A stretch of DNA of 64,000 bases from Phycisphaerales bacterium (lineage in GTDB: Bacteria; Planctomycetota; Phycisphaerae; Phycisphaerales; UBA1924): positions 62,001-126,000 of the forward strand of contig JADYXW010000045.1 of assembly GCA_020853975.1 (NCBI GenBank), in the 5' to 3' direction. Below the pieces are notes generated by a model. That model did not search any database. It was not told the origin of the DNA and saw nothing but the letters and a program-made list of their open reading frames with translations. Numbering within the stretch: position 1 is the first letter of the stretch; the number at the start of each line of letters is the position of its first letter. Made by a program: the position numbers and the translations under genes. Of this stretch, positions 1 to 10,551 are shown in pieces.

Positions 1-653
1 AGGGCGATCATGCCGTCGGCGGGCACGTCGGTGTCTGTGCTCGCCTTGTACTTCATCTTGACCTTGTTGAACGCATCCTCGAAGAGGTCATGGTCGACGC
101 CCATGACCACGTCTCCGAACATCTGGATGAGGCGGCGGTAGGAGTCGTACGCGAAGCGGGGGTTGCCGGTGGAGTTCGCCAGGCCCACGACGGAAGCGTC
201 GGTGAGGCCCAGGTTGAGGATCGTGTCCATCATGCCGGGCATGGAGACCGCGGCGCCGGAGCGGACCGAGACGAGCAGCGGGTTGCTGTTGTCGCCGAAC
301 TTCTTGCCCGTGTCCTTCTCGATGATGGCGATGTTCTTGTGGACCTCGTTCATGAGGCCGTGGGGCAGGCGCTGCCCGTTGCGGTAGTACAGCGAGCAGG
401 TATCGGTGGTGATGGTGAACCCGGGGGGAACCGGCAGGCCGATGGAAGTCATGTCGGCGAGGTTGGCACCCTTGCCTCCCAGGAGCAGCTTCATGTCGGC
501 AGCGCCCTCGGTCTTGGACTTGCCGAAGAAGTAGACCATCTTGCCTGGCTTGTTCCGCATGGCGGGCGAGGGGGCGGCCATGACCTCGATGACGCCGTTC
601 TTGGCGGACTTCTTGCCGGAGGACAGGGAGGGGCGGGACTTCGCGGTGGTCAT
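1..653 (-). CDS. ppdK: Pyruvate, phosphate dikinase, N-terminal part (runs off left edge)
   Basis: Reverse-complement translation from ATG at 653: ...[49 protein letters not shown]...; typical PPDK N-terminus. Confidence 0.9.
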   Translation of the reverse strand, partial: MTTAKSRPSLSSGKKSAKNGVIEVMAAPSPAMRNKPGKMVYFFGKSKTEGAADMKLLLGGKGANLADMTSIGLPVPPGFTITTDTCSLYYRNGQRLPHGLMNEVHKNIAIIEKDTGKKFGDNSNPLLVSVRSGAAVSMPGMMDTILNLGLTDASVVGLANSTGNPRFAYDSYRRLIQMFGDVVMGVDHDLFEDAFNKVKMKYKASTDTDVPADGMIA

Positions 654-868
654 CTCGGGCCTTTCGTATCAGTCGGTGGCGAGTCCGGCGATGGTCGGGC
701 GCGTCACAGACGGCAGAGGCGTGCGTGGCCGGGCGGATGTTCGGATCGTGGTTGGTAGCCCGATCGCTCACCTCGCGCGGACGGGTGAAGTCTAGGAATG
801 CTCCGCGCAGCGGGCCAGTTTTGCCCTCGGCCTACGGAGCCGGGCCAGAGGGGGTGTAGCATCCGGGC

Positions 869-2143
869 GTGCTGACGCACGAAGCCAGTTCCGCAGTTGG
901 ACTCTCGGGCCTTTCGCCCGTCGAGGTTCTTTCACGCTGGCCGCAGCACGTCGGCTTGGCGGCGTGGTGGAGCGGGGAGCCGAACGCAGAGAGGCGGTAC
1001 ACCGTGCTCGCGGTGCCCGGGGAGCGGGCCGACGCGATCGTGCCGCCCCCGCGCCAACCCTGCGTCCCCGGGCCGCCCCGCGGCGGGTGGATCGGGGTGC
1101 TGGGGTATGAACTGGGGAATGAGTTTGAGCCCCGGGCGAGGTGCAGACGCGGGGACCGGCCCCGTGCGATGTGGATGAGGTGGGAGGATGCCTGGGTCTT
1201 CGATCACGAGGCCCGGGTCTGGTCGCGCGTGGGGAACCCGCCCGGGCTCGGCCGCCCCGGCCCGGGCTCGTTTCACGCGAGCGGGCGCCGGGGCGTGGGG
1301 GCCCAGGACTACGCCGAGCGGGTTGCCCGGGTGGTGGAGTACATCCGCGCGGGAGACGTGTACCAGGCGAACATCGCCCACCGGCTGGAGTGGGACTTCT
1401 CGGGAAGTGCACGCGGTCTGTTCGCGGCCCTGGCGAAGGCGGCGCCCCGGCACGGCGCGTACCTGGAATGGGACGCGGACGGCGAGCGGCGCGCGGTCGT
1501 CTCGGCAAGCCCGGAGCTGTTCCTGTCGTTCGATGCCGAGAGCCGGCGACTTGTGACGCGGCCCATGAAAGGGACGCGGCGCGCCGGACCCGGAGCGGCG
1601 GAGGCGTTGCGCCACAGCACGAAGGATCGCGCGGAACTGGCCATGATCGTGGACCTCATGCGGAACGACTTGGGGCGTGTGTGCGAGATCGGGAGCGTGC
1701 GAGTGGAGGAGGAACGCACGCTGGAGGTGCACGCGAGCGGCGGGCTGCTGCAGACCACCGCGACCGTGGGCGGGAGGCTCGCGGCGGGGCGAAGCCTGGA
1801 GGACGCGCTCCGGGCGATGTTCCCGTGTGGGTCCGTCACGGGCGCGCCGAAGATCCGGGCGATGCAGATCATCGATGAGCTGGAGCCGGTGGCGCGCGGG
1901 CCATACTGCGGCTCGCTCGGGCTTATCACGGACGCGGGCGACGCGGAGCTGAGCGTCGCGATCCGAACGGCGCTGGTGCGGGGTGGCAGGGGACCGGGGC
2001 GGGGCGATGTGGCCCGGGGAACACTCCAGTACAGCGTGGGGGCCGGGATCGTCGCCGAGAGCGACCCGCACGGCGAGTGGCTGGAGACTCTGGACAAGGC
2101 CGGCGTGATCGAGGGGGCCATCCGCGCGGGCGCGGGCTGGTAG
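869..2143 (+). CDS. pabB: Aminodeoxychorismate/anthranilate synthase component I
   Basis: DVYQANIAHRLEW, PMKGTRRAG, DLMRNDLGRV, GSVTGAPKIRAMQIIDELEP motifs of the chorismate-binding family; GTG start. Confidence 0.9.
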   Translation: MLTHEASSAVGLSGLSPVEVLSRWPQHVGLAAWWSGEPNAERRYTVLAVPGERADAIVPPPRQPCVPGPPRGGWIGVLGYELGNEFEPRARCRRGDRPRAMWMRWEDAWVFDHEARVWSRVGNPPGLGRPGPGSFHASGRRGVGAQDYAERVARVVEYIRAGDVYQANIAHRLEWDFSGSARGLFAALAKAAPRHGAYLEWDADGERRAVVSASPELFLSFDAESRRLVTRPMKGTRRAGPGAAEALRHSTKDRAELAMIVDLMRNDLGRVCEIGSVRVEEERTLEVHASGGLLQTTATVGGRLAAGRSLEDALRAMFPCGSVTGAPKIRAMQIIDELEPVARGPYCGSLGLITDAGDAELSVAIRTALVRGGRGPGRGDVARGTLQYSVGAGIVAESDPHGEWLETLDKAGVIEGAIRAGAGW

Positions 2144-2170
2144 GATGGGCGGGTCCGAAGGGAGGCCCAC

Positions 2171-2671
2171 ATGCCCGGACCAGCGATCCGAACCGACGTC
2201 GTCGACGTGTACGTGTTCCGGAGGCGGGCACAAGGGCCCGGGGGCGCCGCGGACGTCGAGTTTCTGCAACTGCGGCGCGTGAATCCGCCTGCGCCGGGCA
2301 CCTGGCAGCCCGTGATGGGGCACATCGAGGCCCAGGAAACGCCCGACCAGGCCGCCATCCGAGAACTGAGCGAGGAGATAGGCCTCAGGCGAGGGATGCC
2401 GGGCTGGCTGGGGCTGTGGGTGCTGCAGGAGGTAAGGCCGTACTACTTCGCCTCATCGAATGTGGTGATGATGTCCGTGTGCTTTGCGGCGGAGGTGGGC
2501 GAGGAGTTCGAGCCCACCCAGGGGGCCGAGCACGGCGACTATCGCTGGGTCTGGTCGAGCGAGGCGGATCGAGCGTTCCTGTGGTTGAGCCAGCGCGGAG
2601 CGTGCGGGGAGATCCTGCGAGAGATCGTTTCGCCCGCGTCGGCGGTGCGGGAGCTGCTACGGGTGATGTGA
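2171..2671 (+). CDS. NUDIX hydrolase
   Basis: GHIEAQETPDQAAIRELSEEIGL matches the Nudix box. Confidence 0.88.
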   Translation: MPGPAIRTDVVDVYVFRRRAQGPGGAADVEFLQLRRVNPPAPGTWQPVMGHIEAQETPDQAAIRELSEEIGLRRGMPGWLGLWVLQEVRPYYFASSNVVMMSVCFAAEVGEEFEPTQGAEHGDYRWVWSSEADRAFLWLSQRGACGEILREIVSPASAVRELLRVM

Positions 2672-2684
2672 GGCGACGGGCCTC

Positions 2685-4838
2685 TCAGGGCGCCGCGTGC
2701 ACAATGCCCTCGACGCCCTGCATCCAGACCGAGGATCGCACCACGAGCGTGGAGGGGAAGCCGGTGCCGGAGGTAAAGTAGGGCAGGCGCTCGAGGGCCC
2801 GCTGGCCTTGCGGTCCGGTGCCCGCGACCACGCCGACCAAGCCGCCCCCGTTCTGCGGCAGAGCCAGCAATGCTCCAAGGTCGGGACCAGTCCAGGACTT
2901 GTCGCCGATGGAGATAGTTGTGGAGGTGACGGAGACCTTGGAGGCAGGGTCCACGAATGACCACGCGGCGTTGGTCTCCTGGTTGCCGTAGATGATGCGG
3001 TTGCGGGGCTGGGTGTCGCGGACAGCGACCGTGTCGGGGACGAGGGCGGCCGCGCCGTTCGCGCGATAGGCCCACTGCTCGGCGTCGAAGCGCGCCTTGT
3101 TGAAGGAAGCGCGGTTCTGCTCGGGCGTGCCCTTGGTGCCATAGACGAAGACGAAGCGGTTGGCGAAGGCCTGCTTGAAGGAGCCCTTGGGGAGCGAGTT
3201 CTCGTCGAGGAGGTCGGTCGCGAGGCCCTTGGGCGCGGGCGAGTCGAGCTTGCTGCTCGCGAAGAGCCGGAAGATGGGGGGCCAGTCCACGCAGGCGGCC
3301 CCGGGCTTGTCATCGTCCCACCAGTGGCCCGCGCCGGGCTGCTCGTGCCAGGCGTGTTCGATCTTGAGGGACGTGAGGTGCTCGCGCGCCGTGCGGGCCT
3401 GCGCGACGGGCACGTTGTCGTCGGCGTCGCCGTGGAGAATGTAGATGCCCTTGCCCTTGAGGCGGGGGAGGAGCGCGATGGTGTCGCTGGAGGCGGCGGC
3501 ACGGTCGAGGATGGCGGCGGTGGGGTGGTCGGGCTGGGACGGGACCTGGGACTTTGAGCCGCCATAGGTCTCGAACGAGAGCCACCCGGCGCTGGGGGCG
3601 ATGGCCGCGAACCGCTCGGGGTATTGGCACGCGAGCTGCCAGGTGCCGTGGCCCCCCATGCTGTGCCCGGTGAGGTAGGTGCGCAGGGGGTCGGCGCGCC
3701 AGGCGCGAGAGGCATGCGCGAGCGCCTCCATCGCGTCCGTGCGGCCCCAGTCCTCCCAGTCAAAGCCGAAGGGGCGGCGGTTGGTCGGGCACACGATGAC
3801 GAGATCGGGCTTGGCGGCGTAGGACGCGGCCTGGTTGGAGGCCTCGACCGAAGCCCCGTGCAGCGACAGGACCACGCCGGGGGCCTTGGGCGCATTCGCG
3901 GGGGGGACAACGGCGTAGTACTGAACGCTGGCGTCGATGCCGGAGATGAACGTGACGCGTCTGGCGTCGGTGGCGCCCACGGTCCGGAGAATGAAGGTCT
4001 TGCGGTCGGCGTCGCCCCGCCCGTCGTCGGAGAGACGCTCGAGCGTCAGGTCAACGGGGATTTCCGGGCTGTCGTCCTGTGGCGAGAGGTTCAGGGGCAG
4101 CGCCACGGTGCGGACGGACAGGGGCTCCACGGCGAACCGCGAGCCGATGGTGCCCATGCCCGGGGCGCTGTCGGTGTAGCGGATGGAGCAGACCTGGCGC
4201 GTGGTGCTCGCGTTCATGACGCGGGCGCTCATGAGGTATTCGTCGGGCTCCCCCCGCACCGGGGTCGGGAGCGTGAGGTCGCTCTCGAGCATGGAGAGCG
4301 CCGCCGCGGGCGCCGAGAGCGAGGCCCGCACTGGCCCGCGCCCCGCGGACGCGAACAGGAAGCGGTTTTCGCCCTTGCGGACAAGCACGGGGAGCTGAAC
4401 CTGGCCCGTGGCGTATGGGTCGCCCATGCGGGGCGCGCCGTTCTCGTAGAGCATCGCGTGGCCGCTGGCGCTCAGGACCATCACGCGCTCGGCGGCGGAG
4501 TCCACCGTGAGCAGCAGGTACGAGCCCCGTGGGAGGTCAAAGGCGCCATCGGCGTTGGCGGCAGCGGCGGCCCATGCCTTTGGCGGGTTGCGGACGCCGG
4601 GCGGGGATGCCAGCGTCTCGCCCTCCTTCGGCAGAGGCGAGCCGGGCTCGGCGAGGCGACCCGCGACGACCTCGGCAACCAACGAGTCAAGGTTGATCGC
4701 GCGCCGACCCGTGAGCGAGACGGAGTCGATGAACAGGCCCTGCGACAGGGTGAGCGAGGGTGCGCCCGCGTCGAGCGTGTGCTGAGCGAGGGCGGCGGAC
4801 AGGAGGGCGAAGGGGGCGATGAGTGCGAGGGCGCGCAT
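2685..4838 (-). CDS. Secreted alpha/beta hydrolase (prolyl oligopeptidase/esterase-like)
   Basis: Signal peptide MRALALIAPFALLSAALAQ; GHSMGGHGTWQLA nucleophile elbow; HGDADDNVPV; GAGHWW. Confidence 0.8.
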   Translation of the reverse strand: MRALALIAPFALLSAALAQHTLDAGAPSLTLSQGLFIDSVSLTGRRAINLDSLVAEVVAGRLAEPGSPLPKEGETLASPPGVRNPPKAWAAAAANADGAFDLPRGSYLLLTVDSAAERVMVLSASGHAMLYENGAPRMGDPYATGQVQLPVLVRKGENRFLFASAGRGPVRASLSAPAAALSMLESDLTLPTPVRGEPDEYLMSARVMNASTTRQVCSIRYTDSAPGMGTIGSRFAVEPLSVRTVALPLNLSPQDDSPEIPVDLTLERLSDDGRGDADRKTFILRTVGATDARRVTFISGIDASVQYYAVVPPANAPKAPGVVLSLHGASVEASNQAASYAAKPDLVIVCPTNRRPFGFDWEDWGRTDAMEALAHASRAWRADPLRTYLTGHSMGGHGTWQLACQYPERFAAIAPSAGWLSFETYGGSKSQVPSQPDHPTAAILDRAAASSDTIALLPRLKGKGIYILHGDADDNVPVAQARTAREHLTSLKIEHAWHEQPGAGHWWDDDKPGAACVDWPPIFRLFASSKLDSPAPKGLATDLLDENSLPKGSFKQAFANRFVFVYGTKGTPEQNRASFNKARFDAEQWAYRANGAAALVPDTVAVRDTQPRNRIIYGNQETNAAWSFVDPASKVSVTSTTISIGDKSWTGPDLGALLALPQNGGGLVGVVAGTGPQGQRALERLPYFTSGTGFPSTLVVRSSVWMQGVEGIVHAAP

Positions 4839-4866
4839 GGGGCGTGCTCCGTGATGGTGGTCGGTG

Positions 4867-5934
4867 TCAGGCGAGGGTTCGGCGGCCAAAGTCGAGTGAC
4901 ATCGCTTTTTTCGCGAGGTACAGGGTTTCTTCCGCGGTGGCGTTGGCGCGCTTCACGCCGTCCTTGATGATGGCGAGGGCGCGGTCGTCGCCGGCGGGGC
5001 CCTCGAGGGCGGCCCGTCTCTCGCGCATCGGAGCGAGGAGCTTCTGGACGGCGGCGGCGACCTCCTGCTTCACGTGGCCGTCCATGATCACGCCCCGCTG
5101 GTAGCGGTCGCGTAGGTCGGCGTTGTGGGCGGGGTCGGCGATGAAGGCGTCGACGAACGTGAAGAGGGCGCCGGTAGCGAGGTCGGGCACGCCCTGCTCG
5201 TTGCGCGTGGGGTTCTGCACTCGGTTGAGCTTCTTCTGGACGTCCTTCTCGGAGTCGGAGAGGAAGATGGCGTTGCCCAGACTCTTTGACATCTTCTGCT
5301 TGCCGTCGATCCCGGGGAGGCGACCGACGCGGCCGATCAGCGCCCGCGGGATGGGGAAGACGCCGCCCTTGGCGGGGTAGTCGTCGTCCTCGGTGCGGTT
5401 GGGAACGTTGCAGTAGAGCTGGTTGAACTTGCGTGCGGCCTTTCGGCACATCTCGATGTGGGGGGCCTGGTCCTCACCGACGGGAACGAAGGTGGGCCGG
5501 AACGCGAGAATGTCTGCACACTGGCCCACTGTGTACATCGGGAAACCGAAGGGGTATGAGTCCTTGAGGCCCTTGGTCTCCAGTTCGTGAACCAGGGTGG
5601 GGTTGCCCATGACATCGTTGAAGGAGAGGAGCATCGCGAAGAACCAGGTGAGCTCGGCGATGGCGGGGACCTCGGTCTGGAGGACGATCGTGGAGCGGTC
5701 GGGGTCGATGCCCGCCGCGAGCCAGTCCTTCACGATCTCGGTGGTGTCGGCGCGGATGTCCTGGGGTTTGTCGAAGCGGGTGGTGAAGGCGTGCATGTTG
5801 GCGAGCAGGAAGTAGCAGTCGTACTGGTCCTGGAGCGCCACGCGGCGTTCGAGCGAGCCGACCCAGTGGCCCAGGTGCAGCCGGCCGGTGGGGGTGTCGC
5901 CCGTGAGGATGCGCGCGCGGGGGTCGGTGGTCAT
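4867..5934 (-). CDS. trpS: Tryptophanyl-tRNA synthetase
   Basis: ARILTGDTPTGRLHLGHWVGSL (HIGH region), GIDGKQKMSKSLGN (KMSKS). Confidence 0.95.
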   Translation of the reverse strand: MTTDPRARILTGDTPTGRLHLGHWVGSLERRVALQDQYDCYFLLANMHAFTTRFDKPQDIRADTTEIVKDWLAAGIDPDRSTIVLQTEVPAIAELTWFFAMLLSFNDVMGNPTLVHELETKGLKDSYPFGFPMYTVGQCADILAFRPTFVPVGEDQAPHIEMCRKAARKFNQLYCNVPNRTEDDDYPAKGGVFPIPRALIGRVGRLPGIDGKQKMSKSLGNAIFLSDSEKDVQKKLNRVQNPTRNEQGVPDLATGALFTFVDAFIADPAHNADLRDRYQRGVIMDGHVKQEVAAAVQKLLAPMRERRAALEGPAGDDRALAIIKDGVKRANATAEETLYLAKKAMSLDFGRRTLA

Positions 5935-5963
5935 GACCGGGAGGGTACGCGGGGCCGACGCAG

Positions 5964-6911
5964 TCATGCGCCGAGAAGGGCGAGCACGACGTTGGCGGCG
6001 TTGAAGACCACGTGCATGCCGATGGGGACCGCGAGCGAGCGTGTGCGTTCGAAGGCCAGGCCCAGCGCGAGCGACAGCACAAAGATGGGAACGAGCCCGT
6101 ACCACGGGCCGACGCCCACGTGGGCGAGGGTGAAGACGGCGCTCGTGAAAACAATGGACGCGCGGGGGCGGCCCATGAGGCGCAGGAACGCGGACTGCAG
6201 GCAGCCCCGGTAGAGCGTTTCTTCGACGACGGGGGAAATGACGACCGCGACCAGGCCCAGCACCCAGGTCCACGGGTCGGTGCGATGGTCGAGGATGGTC
6301 TGGAGCGACTCGTGCGCGATGGGGTTGTACGTCCCGCCCGCGAGGCGATGGAGCGCCACCGCCGCGAAGGAGGCGCATTGCGTGACCGGGAAAACGCATA
6401 GGCCCAGGATCATCGCGAGGGGCAGGTCGCGGGGCTTGAAGGCCACACCGGCGGCGGGTGCGGACGCGGCGAGGAGGCGGCCGAGCACGAAGGCGGCGGC
6501 GAGGCCGGAGAGGCCCCCCGCCGCCCCGAGGATCGCCATGGAGCGCAGGTCGTCCGGGCTTGTGGAAACGCCCGCGGCGATGGTCATGGCGATGCTGACC
6601 TGCTGCACCAGGAAGATGAGCCCCGCGCACGCAAACCAGATGAACACGGGGTGGTCGGAGACGCGCCGGGCCGGGGGTGGACCGAGCAGTCGCTTGCCCA
6701 TCAGCACGAGCAGGACGAGACCCGCGCCGATGACGTTTCCCCAGAACCACGGGTCGGAGGCGACCGTGTGCTGGGCCTGCTGGAGCGCGTCGGCCCCCGC
6801 GGCCTGGGCGCTGTCGATGGCGGACGAAGCGGCCTGCGACGCGCGGTCTGTCGTGGAGCCTTGTGCGCGGCACGGGTGGGCGAAGCCAACAATCGCCCCG
6901 ATGGAGCACAC
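5964..6911 (-). CDS. CPBP-family intramembrane metalloprotease (CAAX protease-like)
   Basis: Multi-TM protein with ISPVVEETLYRGCLQSAF (EExxxR) and FTLAHVGVG motifs; start uncertain (GTG at 6911 assumed, overlaps trpC start). Confidence 0.75.
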   Translation of the reverse strand: MCSIGAIVGFAHPCRAQGSTTDRASQAASSAIDSAQAAGADALQQAQHTVASDPWFWGNVIGAGLVLLVLMGKRLLGPPPARRVSDHPVFIWFACAGLIFLVQQVSIAMTIAAGVSTSPDDLRSMAILGAAGGLSGLAAAFVLGRLLAASAPAAGVAFKPRDLPLAMILGLCVFPVTQCASFAAVALHRLAGGTYNPIAHESLQTILDHRTDPWTWVLGLVAVVISPVVEETLYRGCLQSAFLRLMGRPRASIVFTSAVFTLAHVGVGPWYGLVPIFVLSLALGLAFERTRSLAVPIGMHVVFNAANVVLALLGA

Positions 6912-7767
6912 TCCAAGCCAACCCGCGGTGCTCGCGGAGATCGTGGCGCACAAGCGTGAGGAGGTCGCGCGCGGGCGAGTGGCCTCTTCGCTGGAGGAAC
7001 TGCGGGCCCGCGTTGCGGGCATGGCCAGGCCCCGCAACTTCTTCACCGCGGTCACGAGGCAGCCCAGGCTCGGCACGAGGATCATCGCTGAGGTGAAGCG
7101 AAAGAGCCCTTCCGCGGGGTGGATGAGGCCCGAGTATGAGGGCGAGGGCTTCAGGCCGGAGGACATCGCCTCACGGTATCACAGGGCAGGGGCCGCGGCG
7201 ATCTCGTGCCTCACCGACGAGCGGTTTTTCGGTGGGCACCTGTCCTATATCGAGCGCATCCGGTCGACGGTGCCCCTGCCCGTGCTCCGCAAGGACTTCA
7301 TCATCGACCCGTGGCAGGTGTGGGAGAGCCGGGCCGCGGGCGCGGACGCGGTGCTGCTCATCGCGGAGTGCCTGACGCTCTCTGAACTCAGCGACCTGCT
7401 GATTCTGTCGCACGAGCTGGGGCTGACGACCCTGCTGGAAGCGCACGGCAAGGAGCAGGTGGAGCGCGTGCTGGACCGCGTTGGATTCCCGCTCCCCTCG
7501 TACGGGCTGCTGGGGATCAACAACCGGGACCTCACGACGATGAAGGTGGACCTGGGCCAGACGCTGCGGATGGCGGAGCTCGTGGAGGACACCACGATCC
7601 TGGTGAGCGAGTCGGGGATCAGGACGCCCGCGGACCTCACGAGACTCCGCGGCGCCGGGGTGCGGATCGCGCTCGTGGGCGAGCACCTCATGAAGGCGGA
7701 AGATCCCGGGCGGGCGCTCTCGGCGCTGCTCGTCAGAGACGTGTCCAAGAATGGGGGCGGGTCGTAG
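6901..7767 (+). CDS. trpC: Indole-3-glycerol phosphate synthase
   Basis: IIAEVKRKSPSAG, PVLRKDFIIDPWQV, LLGINNRDLTTMKVD, VSESGIRTPAD. Confidence 0.95.
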   Translation: MEHTPSQPAVLAEIVAHKREEVARGRVASSLEELRARVAGMARPRNFFTAVTRQPRLGTRIIAEVKRKSPSAGWMRPEYEGEGFRPEDIASRYHRAGAAAISCLTDERFFGGHLSYIERIRSTVPLPVLRKDFIIDPWQVWESRAAGADAVLLIAECLTLSELSDLLILSHELGLTTLLEAHGKEQVERVLDRVGFPLPSYGLLGINNRDLTTMKVDLGQTLRMAELVEDTTILVSESGIRTPADLTRLRGAGVRIALVGEHLMKAEDPGRALSALLVRDVSKNGGGS

Positions 7768-7802
7768 TGCCCGGGGAACGCCCCGGCGGGAGTGCGGCTG
7801 TG

Positions 7803-9158
7803 ATGCGGATGCATTTGGCGGGCGTGTGGCTGCTGGTGCTGACCTCGGGCGTCCGCGCGCAGGACACCAGCACCATCGAGGAGCAGGGCGGAGAGAGCGG
7901 CCAGCCGGAGGCAGTTTCGCCCGAGGTGCCCAAGGTCGAGAAGCAGCCTCCGACGGCGCCCGCAGCGCTGCCGGGGCGGGAGTTCTTCGAGCGGGCGGCG
8001 GCGGCGGTGCAGGCCGCGACGTCGATCTCGTACCGGGCGCGCTCGTTCGCGACGGGCGGGCTCATGGGCTCGATGACCCCCACGATCGAGTCCGACGTGC
8101 AGCAGATCAGGGCCGCGGGCGGCGCGATGCCGGGCTGGAGGGTGCGCGTGACCGGGCGGAGCGTGCCGACCAAGGGTGATCCGACGGAGTTTGACGTGGC
8201 GTGGCTGGTGGGCACGATCGAGGCGGTCGACCACGCGGGCAAGGTCGTGGCGGAGCGGGGCGTGAGCGAGGCCCGCCGCCTGAAGGGCTATTCGGTCGGC
8301 AACATGGGGCGCATGGACGACATGAGCGCTCTGAGGCCCTTCGTGCGAGAGCTCGGCGCCACGGCCTACGAGATCGGGGCCACCGAAGAGGTAGGGGGCG
8401 TGACGTGCGAGGGCGTCACCGCCGTCACCGGGGCCAATGCGAGAACGACGTGGTGGTTCGGCACCGAGGACCACCTCCCTCGCCGTTCAAAGCGTCTGAT
8501 CCCCGGAGGCAAGGGTGAGGACTCGTTCATGGTCTTCGAAGTCTCGGACCTGAGGCTGAATCAGGCCAGCGCCGGGGCCGCCAAGAACCTCCGCGTGACG
8601 GTGCCCGAGGGCTACAGGGAAGAGAGGCCTGTGAGGCCGGCGACGGCCCCGACAGAGCAGTCGGCGAAGCCCTCGGAGGCGGCGGCGGTGACGCCGGAGG
8701 CCGCCCCCGCGCTGCCCGCCGGCCCCGCGCGGGCGCCGGAGTTTGAGCTTGAGGACGAATCGGGCGCCAAGGTGAGCCTGGCGTCGCTGCAGGGGAGCGT
8801 GGTCGTGCTGGAGTTCGCGGGGAGCTGGGCCGTTGCCTGCCGCGAATCCAAGCCGGAGCTTGCGACGCTGGCGGCGGCGAAGGAGCCCCGGGGCGTGAAG
8901 TTTTACTCCATCGCGGTCCGTGAGAAGACAAGGGAAGCGGCGATCTCTGAGCATCGCAAGATCGGCGGACCGGTGAAGCTGCTCGTGGACGGCGACCGGG
9001 TCGCGCGGGACTACGGCGTGAGGGAGTTTCCGTCGTACGCCGTGGTGGACAAGGGGGGGCTGCTGGTGCTGGCACCGAAGGCCTGGGACGGGGCCGCGAC
9101 CAAGGAGGCGCTGGAAAGGGCGGTGGACGCGGCGCTGGCGGAGAGTTCCAAGCCCTAG
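7803..9158 (+). CDS. Secreted thioredoxin-fold/redoxin-domain protein
   Basis: Signal peptide MRMHLAGVWLLVLTSGVRAQ; C-terminal FELEDESGAKVSLASLQGSVVVLEFAGSWAVACRESKPEL redoxin-like; CXXC degenerate. Confidence 0.7.
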   Translation: MRMHLAGVWLLVLTSGVRAQDTSTIEEQGGESGQPEAVSPEVPKVEKQPPTAPAALPGREFFERAAAAVQAATSISYRARSFATGGLMGSMTPTIESDVQQIRAAGGAMPGWRVRVTGRSVPTKGDPTEFDVAWLVGTIEAVDHAGKVVAERGVSEARRLKGYSVGNMGRMDDMSALRPFVRELGATAYEIGATEEVGGVTCEGVTAVTGANARTTWWFGTEDHLPRRSKRLIPGGKGEDSFMVFEVSDLRLNQASAGAAKNLRVTVPEGYREERPVRPATAPTEQSAKPSEAAAVTPEAAPALPAGPARAPEFELEDESGAKVSLASLQGSVVVLEFAGSWAVACRESKPELATLAAAKEPRGVKFYSIAVREKTREAAISEHRKIGGPVKLLVDGDRVARDYGVREFPSYAVVDKGGLLVLAPKAWDGAATKEALERAVDAALAESSKP

Positions 9159-9221
9159 CCGCGGGCGGGCCGACCGCTATACTTCCGCCCCTCTCCGGGA
9201 GACCGGGTGGGCGAACAAGTC

Positions 9222-9295
<74 letters not shown>

Positions 9296-9411
9296 TTGCG
9301 AGAGGTGGGTGGCTCCTCGGCGCAGGCGGGGGGATCAGGACGCAACTATGATGAGGGTTGGTGGCCGGTCCGGTGGAAGCGCGGACTGGTCATGGCTTGG
9401 AAGGAGCGATC

Positions 9412-9714
9412 ATGCGGGTCGAAGTGATCGGGAAGAACTTTGAGGTCTCGGAGCCGATCCGGGCCTATGCGGTGACCAAGGCGAGCAAGCTCACAAAGTA
9501 CTTTGACGGGCTGCAGCTTGTGACGGTGCGGATCACGAAGGTGAACCACAAGGCGAACGCTGAGTACGAGGCGGAGATTATCCTAGACGTGGAAAAGCAC
9601 GACGACTTCGTGTCGCACGCAACTGGACAGGACGCCTACGCCGCCATCGACCTGGTCATGGAGAAGGGCGAGCGGCAACTGCGCGACTTCAAGGAGCAGT
9701 TGAAAAAGCAGTAG
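9412..9714 (+). CDS. hpf: Ribosome hibernation promoting factor (HPF/RaiA)
   Basis: MRVEVIGKNFEVSEPIRAYAVTKASKLTKYFDG...; SD AAGGAG upstream. Confidence 0.9.
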   Translation: MRVEVIGKNFEVSEPIRAYAVTKASKLTKYFDGLQLVTVRITKVNHKANAEYEAEIILDVEKHDDFVSHATGQDAYAAIDLVMEKGERQLRDFKEQLKKQ

Positions 9715-9731
9715 CGCACCCTGGAGCCCCC

Positions 9732-10211
9732 GTGGTGAAACTCCTGGACATGATCGGGCCCGGCGCCATCGTGGCCCCGCTGACGGCGGGGGACCGTGAT
9801 GGGGTCGTGCGCGAGCTCGTGGAGTCTCTGACGGCGGCCGGGGCCTCGCCCGCGTCGCTGAAGGACGAACTGATCACCAAGCTGCTCGCAAGGGAGAAGG
9901 TGCACTCCACCGGCTTTGGGCGGGGAGTCGCCGTGCCCCACGCCAAGCACGCCGGCCTGAGCAGGCTGATCGCGGCGGTGGGGCTCTCGCCCCGCGGGAT
10001 CGACTTTTCCTCCCTCGACAAGCAGCCGGTCTATTCCGTCTTTCTGTTGCTCAGCCCGGAGAGCAGGCCCGAGGAGCACCTGCAGGCGATGGAGGTGCTC
10101 TTCAAGAACCTGACCAAGGATTCGTTCAGGCGGGGCCTGCGTCAGGCGCGGGGCGAGGAGGAGGTGCGGACCATCCTCCGCGAGGCCGATTCGCAGCAGT
10201 TGGCGGGATAA
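9732..10211 (+). CDS. ptsN: PTS EIIA component (nitrogen/fructose type)
   Basis: LLAREKVHSTGFGRGVAVPHAKHAGL contains the EIIA-Ntr/Fru active-site histidine context. Confidence 0.85.
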   Translation: MVKLLDMIGPGAIVAPLTAGDRDGVVRELVESLTAAGASPASLKDELITKLLAREKVHSTGFGRGVAVPHAKHAGLSRLIAAVGLSPRGIDFSSLDKQPVYSVFLLLSPESRPEEHLQAMEVLFKNLTKDSFRRGLRQARGEEEVRTILREADSQQLAG

Positions 10212-10261
10212 GCAGGGTTCGGGCACGGTCGAAGGTCACCGGGCCCTGAAAGGGAGCGTCG

Positions 10262-10537
10262 GTGGCGGACACAGTGTCCATCAAGGTCAAGGTCGTGAAT
10301 CGGCTGGGGCTGCACGCACGCCCCGCGATGGCCTTTGTCGACCTTGCCGCCACGTTTGCAGCCTCCGTCTGGGTCGTGAAGGGCGATACCAGGGTCGACG
10401 GGAAGTCGATCATGCAGATGATGATGCTCGCCGCGAGCCAGGGGAGCGAGCTGGAGGTCATCGCGGAGGGCGCCGACGCCGCGAAGGCGTGCGAGGGGCT
10501 CGCGAAGCTGGTGGCAAACGGCTTTGACGAGGAATAG
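10262..10537 (+). CDS. ptsH: HPr phosphocarrier protein
   Basis: NRLGLHARPAMAFVDLA (His15 site) and GKSIMQMMMLAASQGSELEV. Confidence 0.92.
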   Translation: MADTVSIKVKVVNRLGLHARPAMAFVDLAATFAASVWVVKGDTRVDGKSIMQMMMLAASQGSELEVIAEGADAAKACEGLAKLVANGFDEE

Positions 10538-10551
10538 CGCTACCCTCGCGC

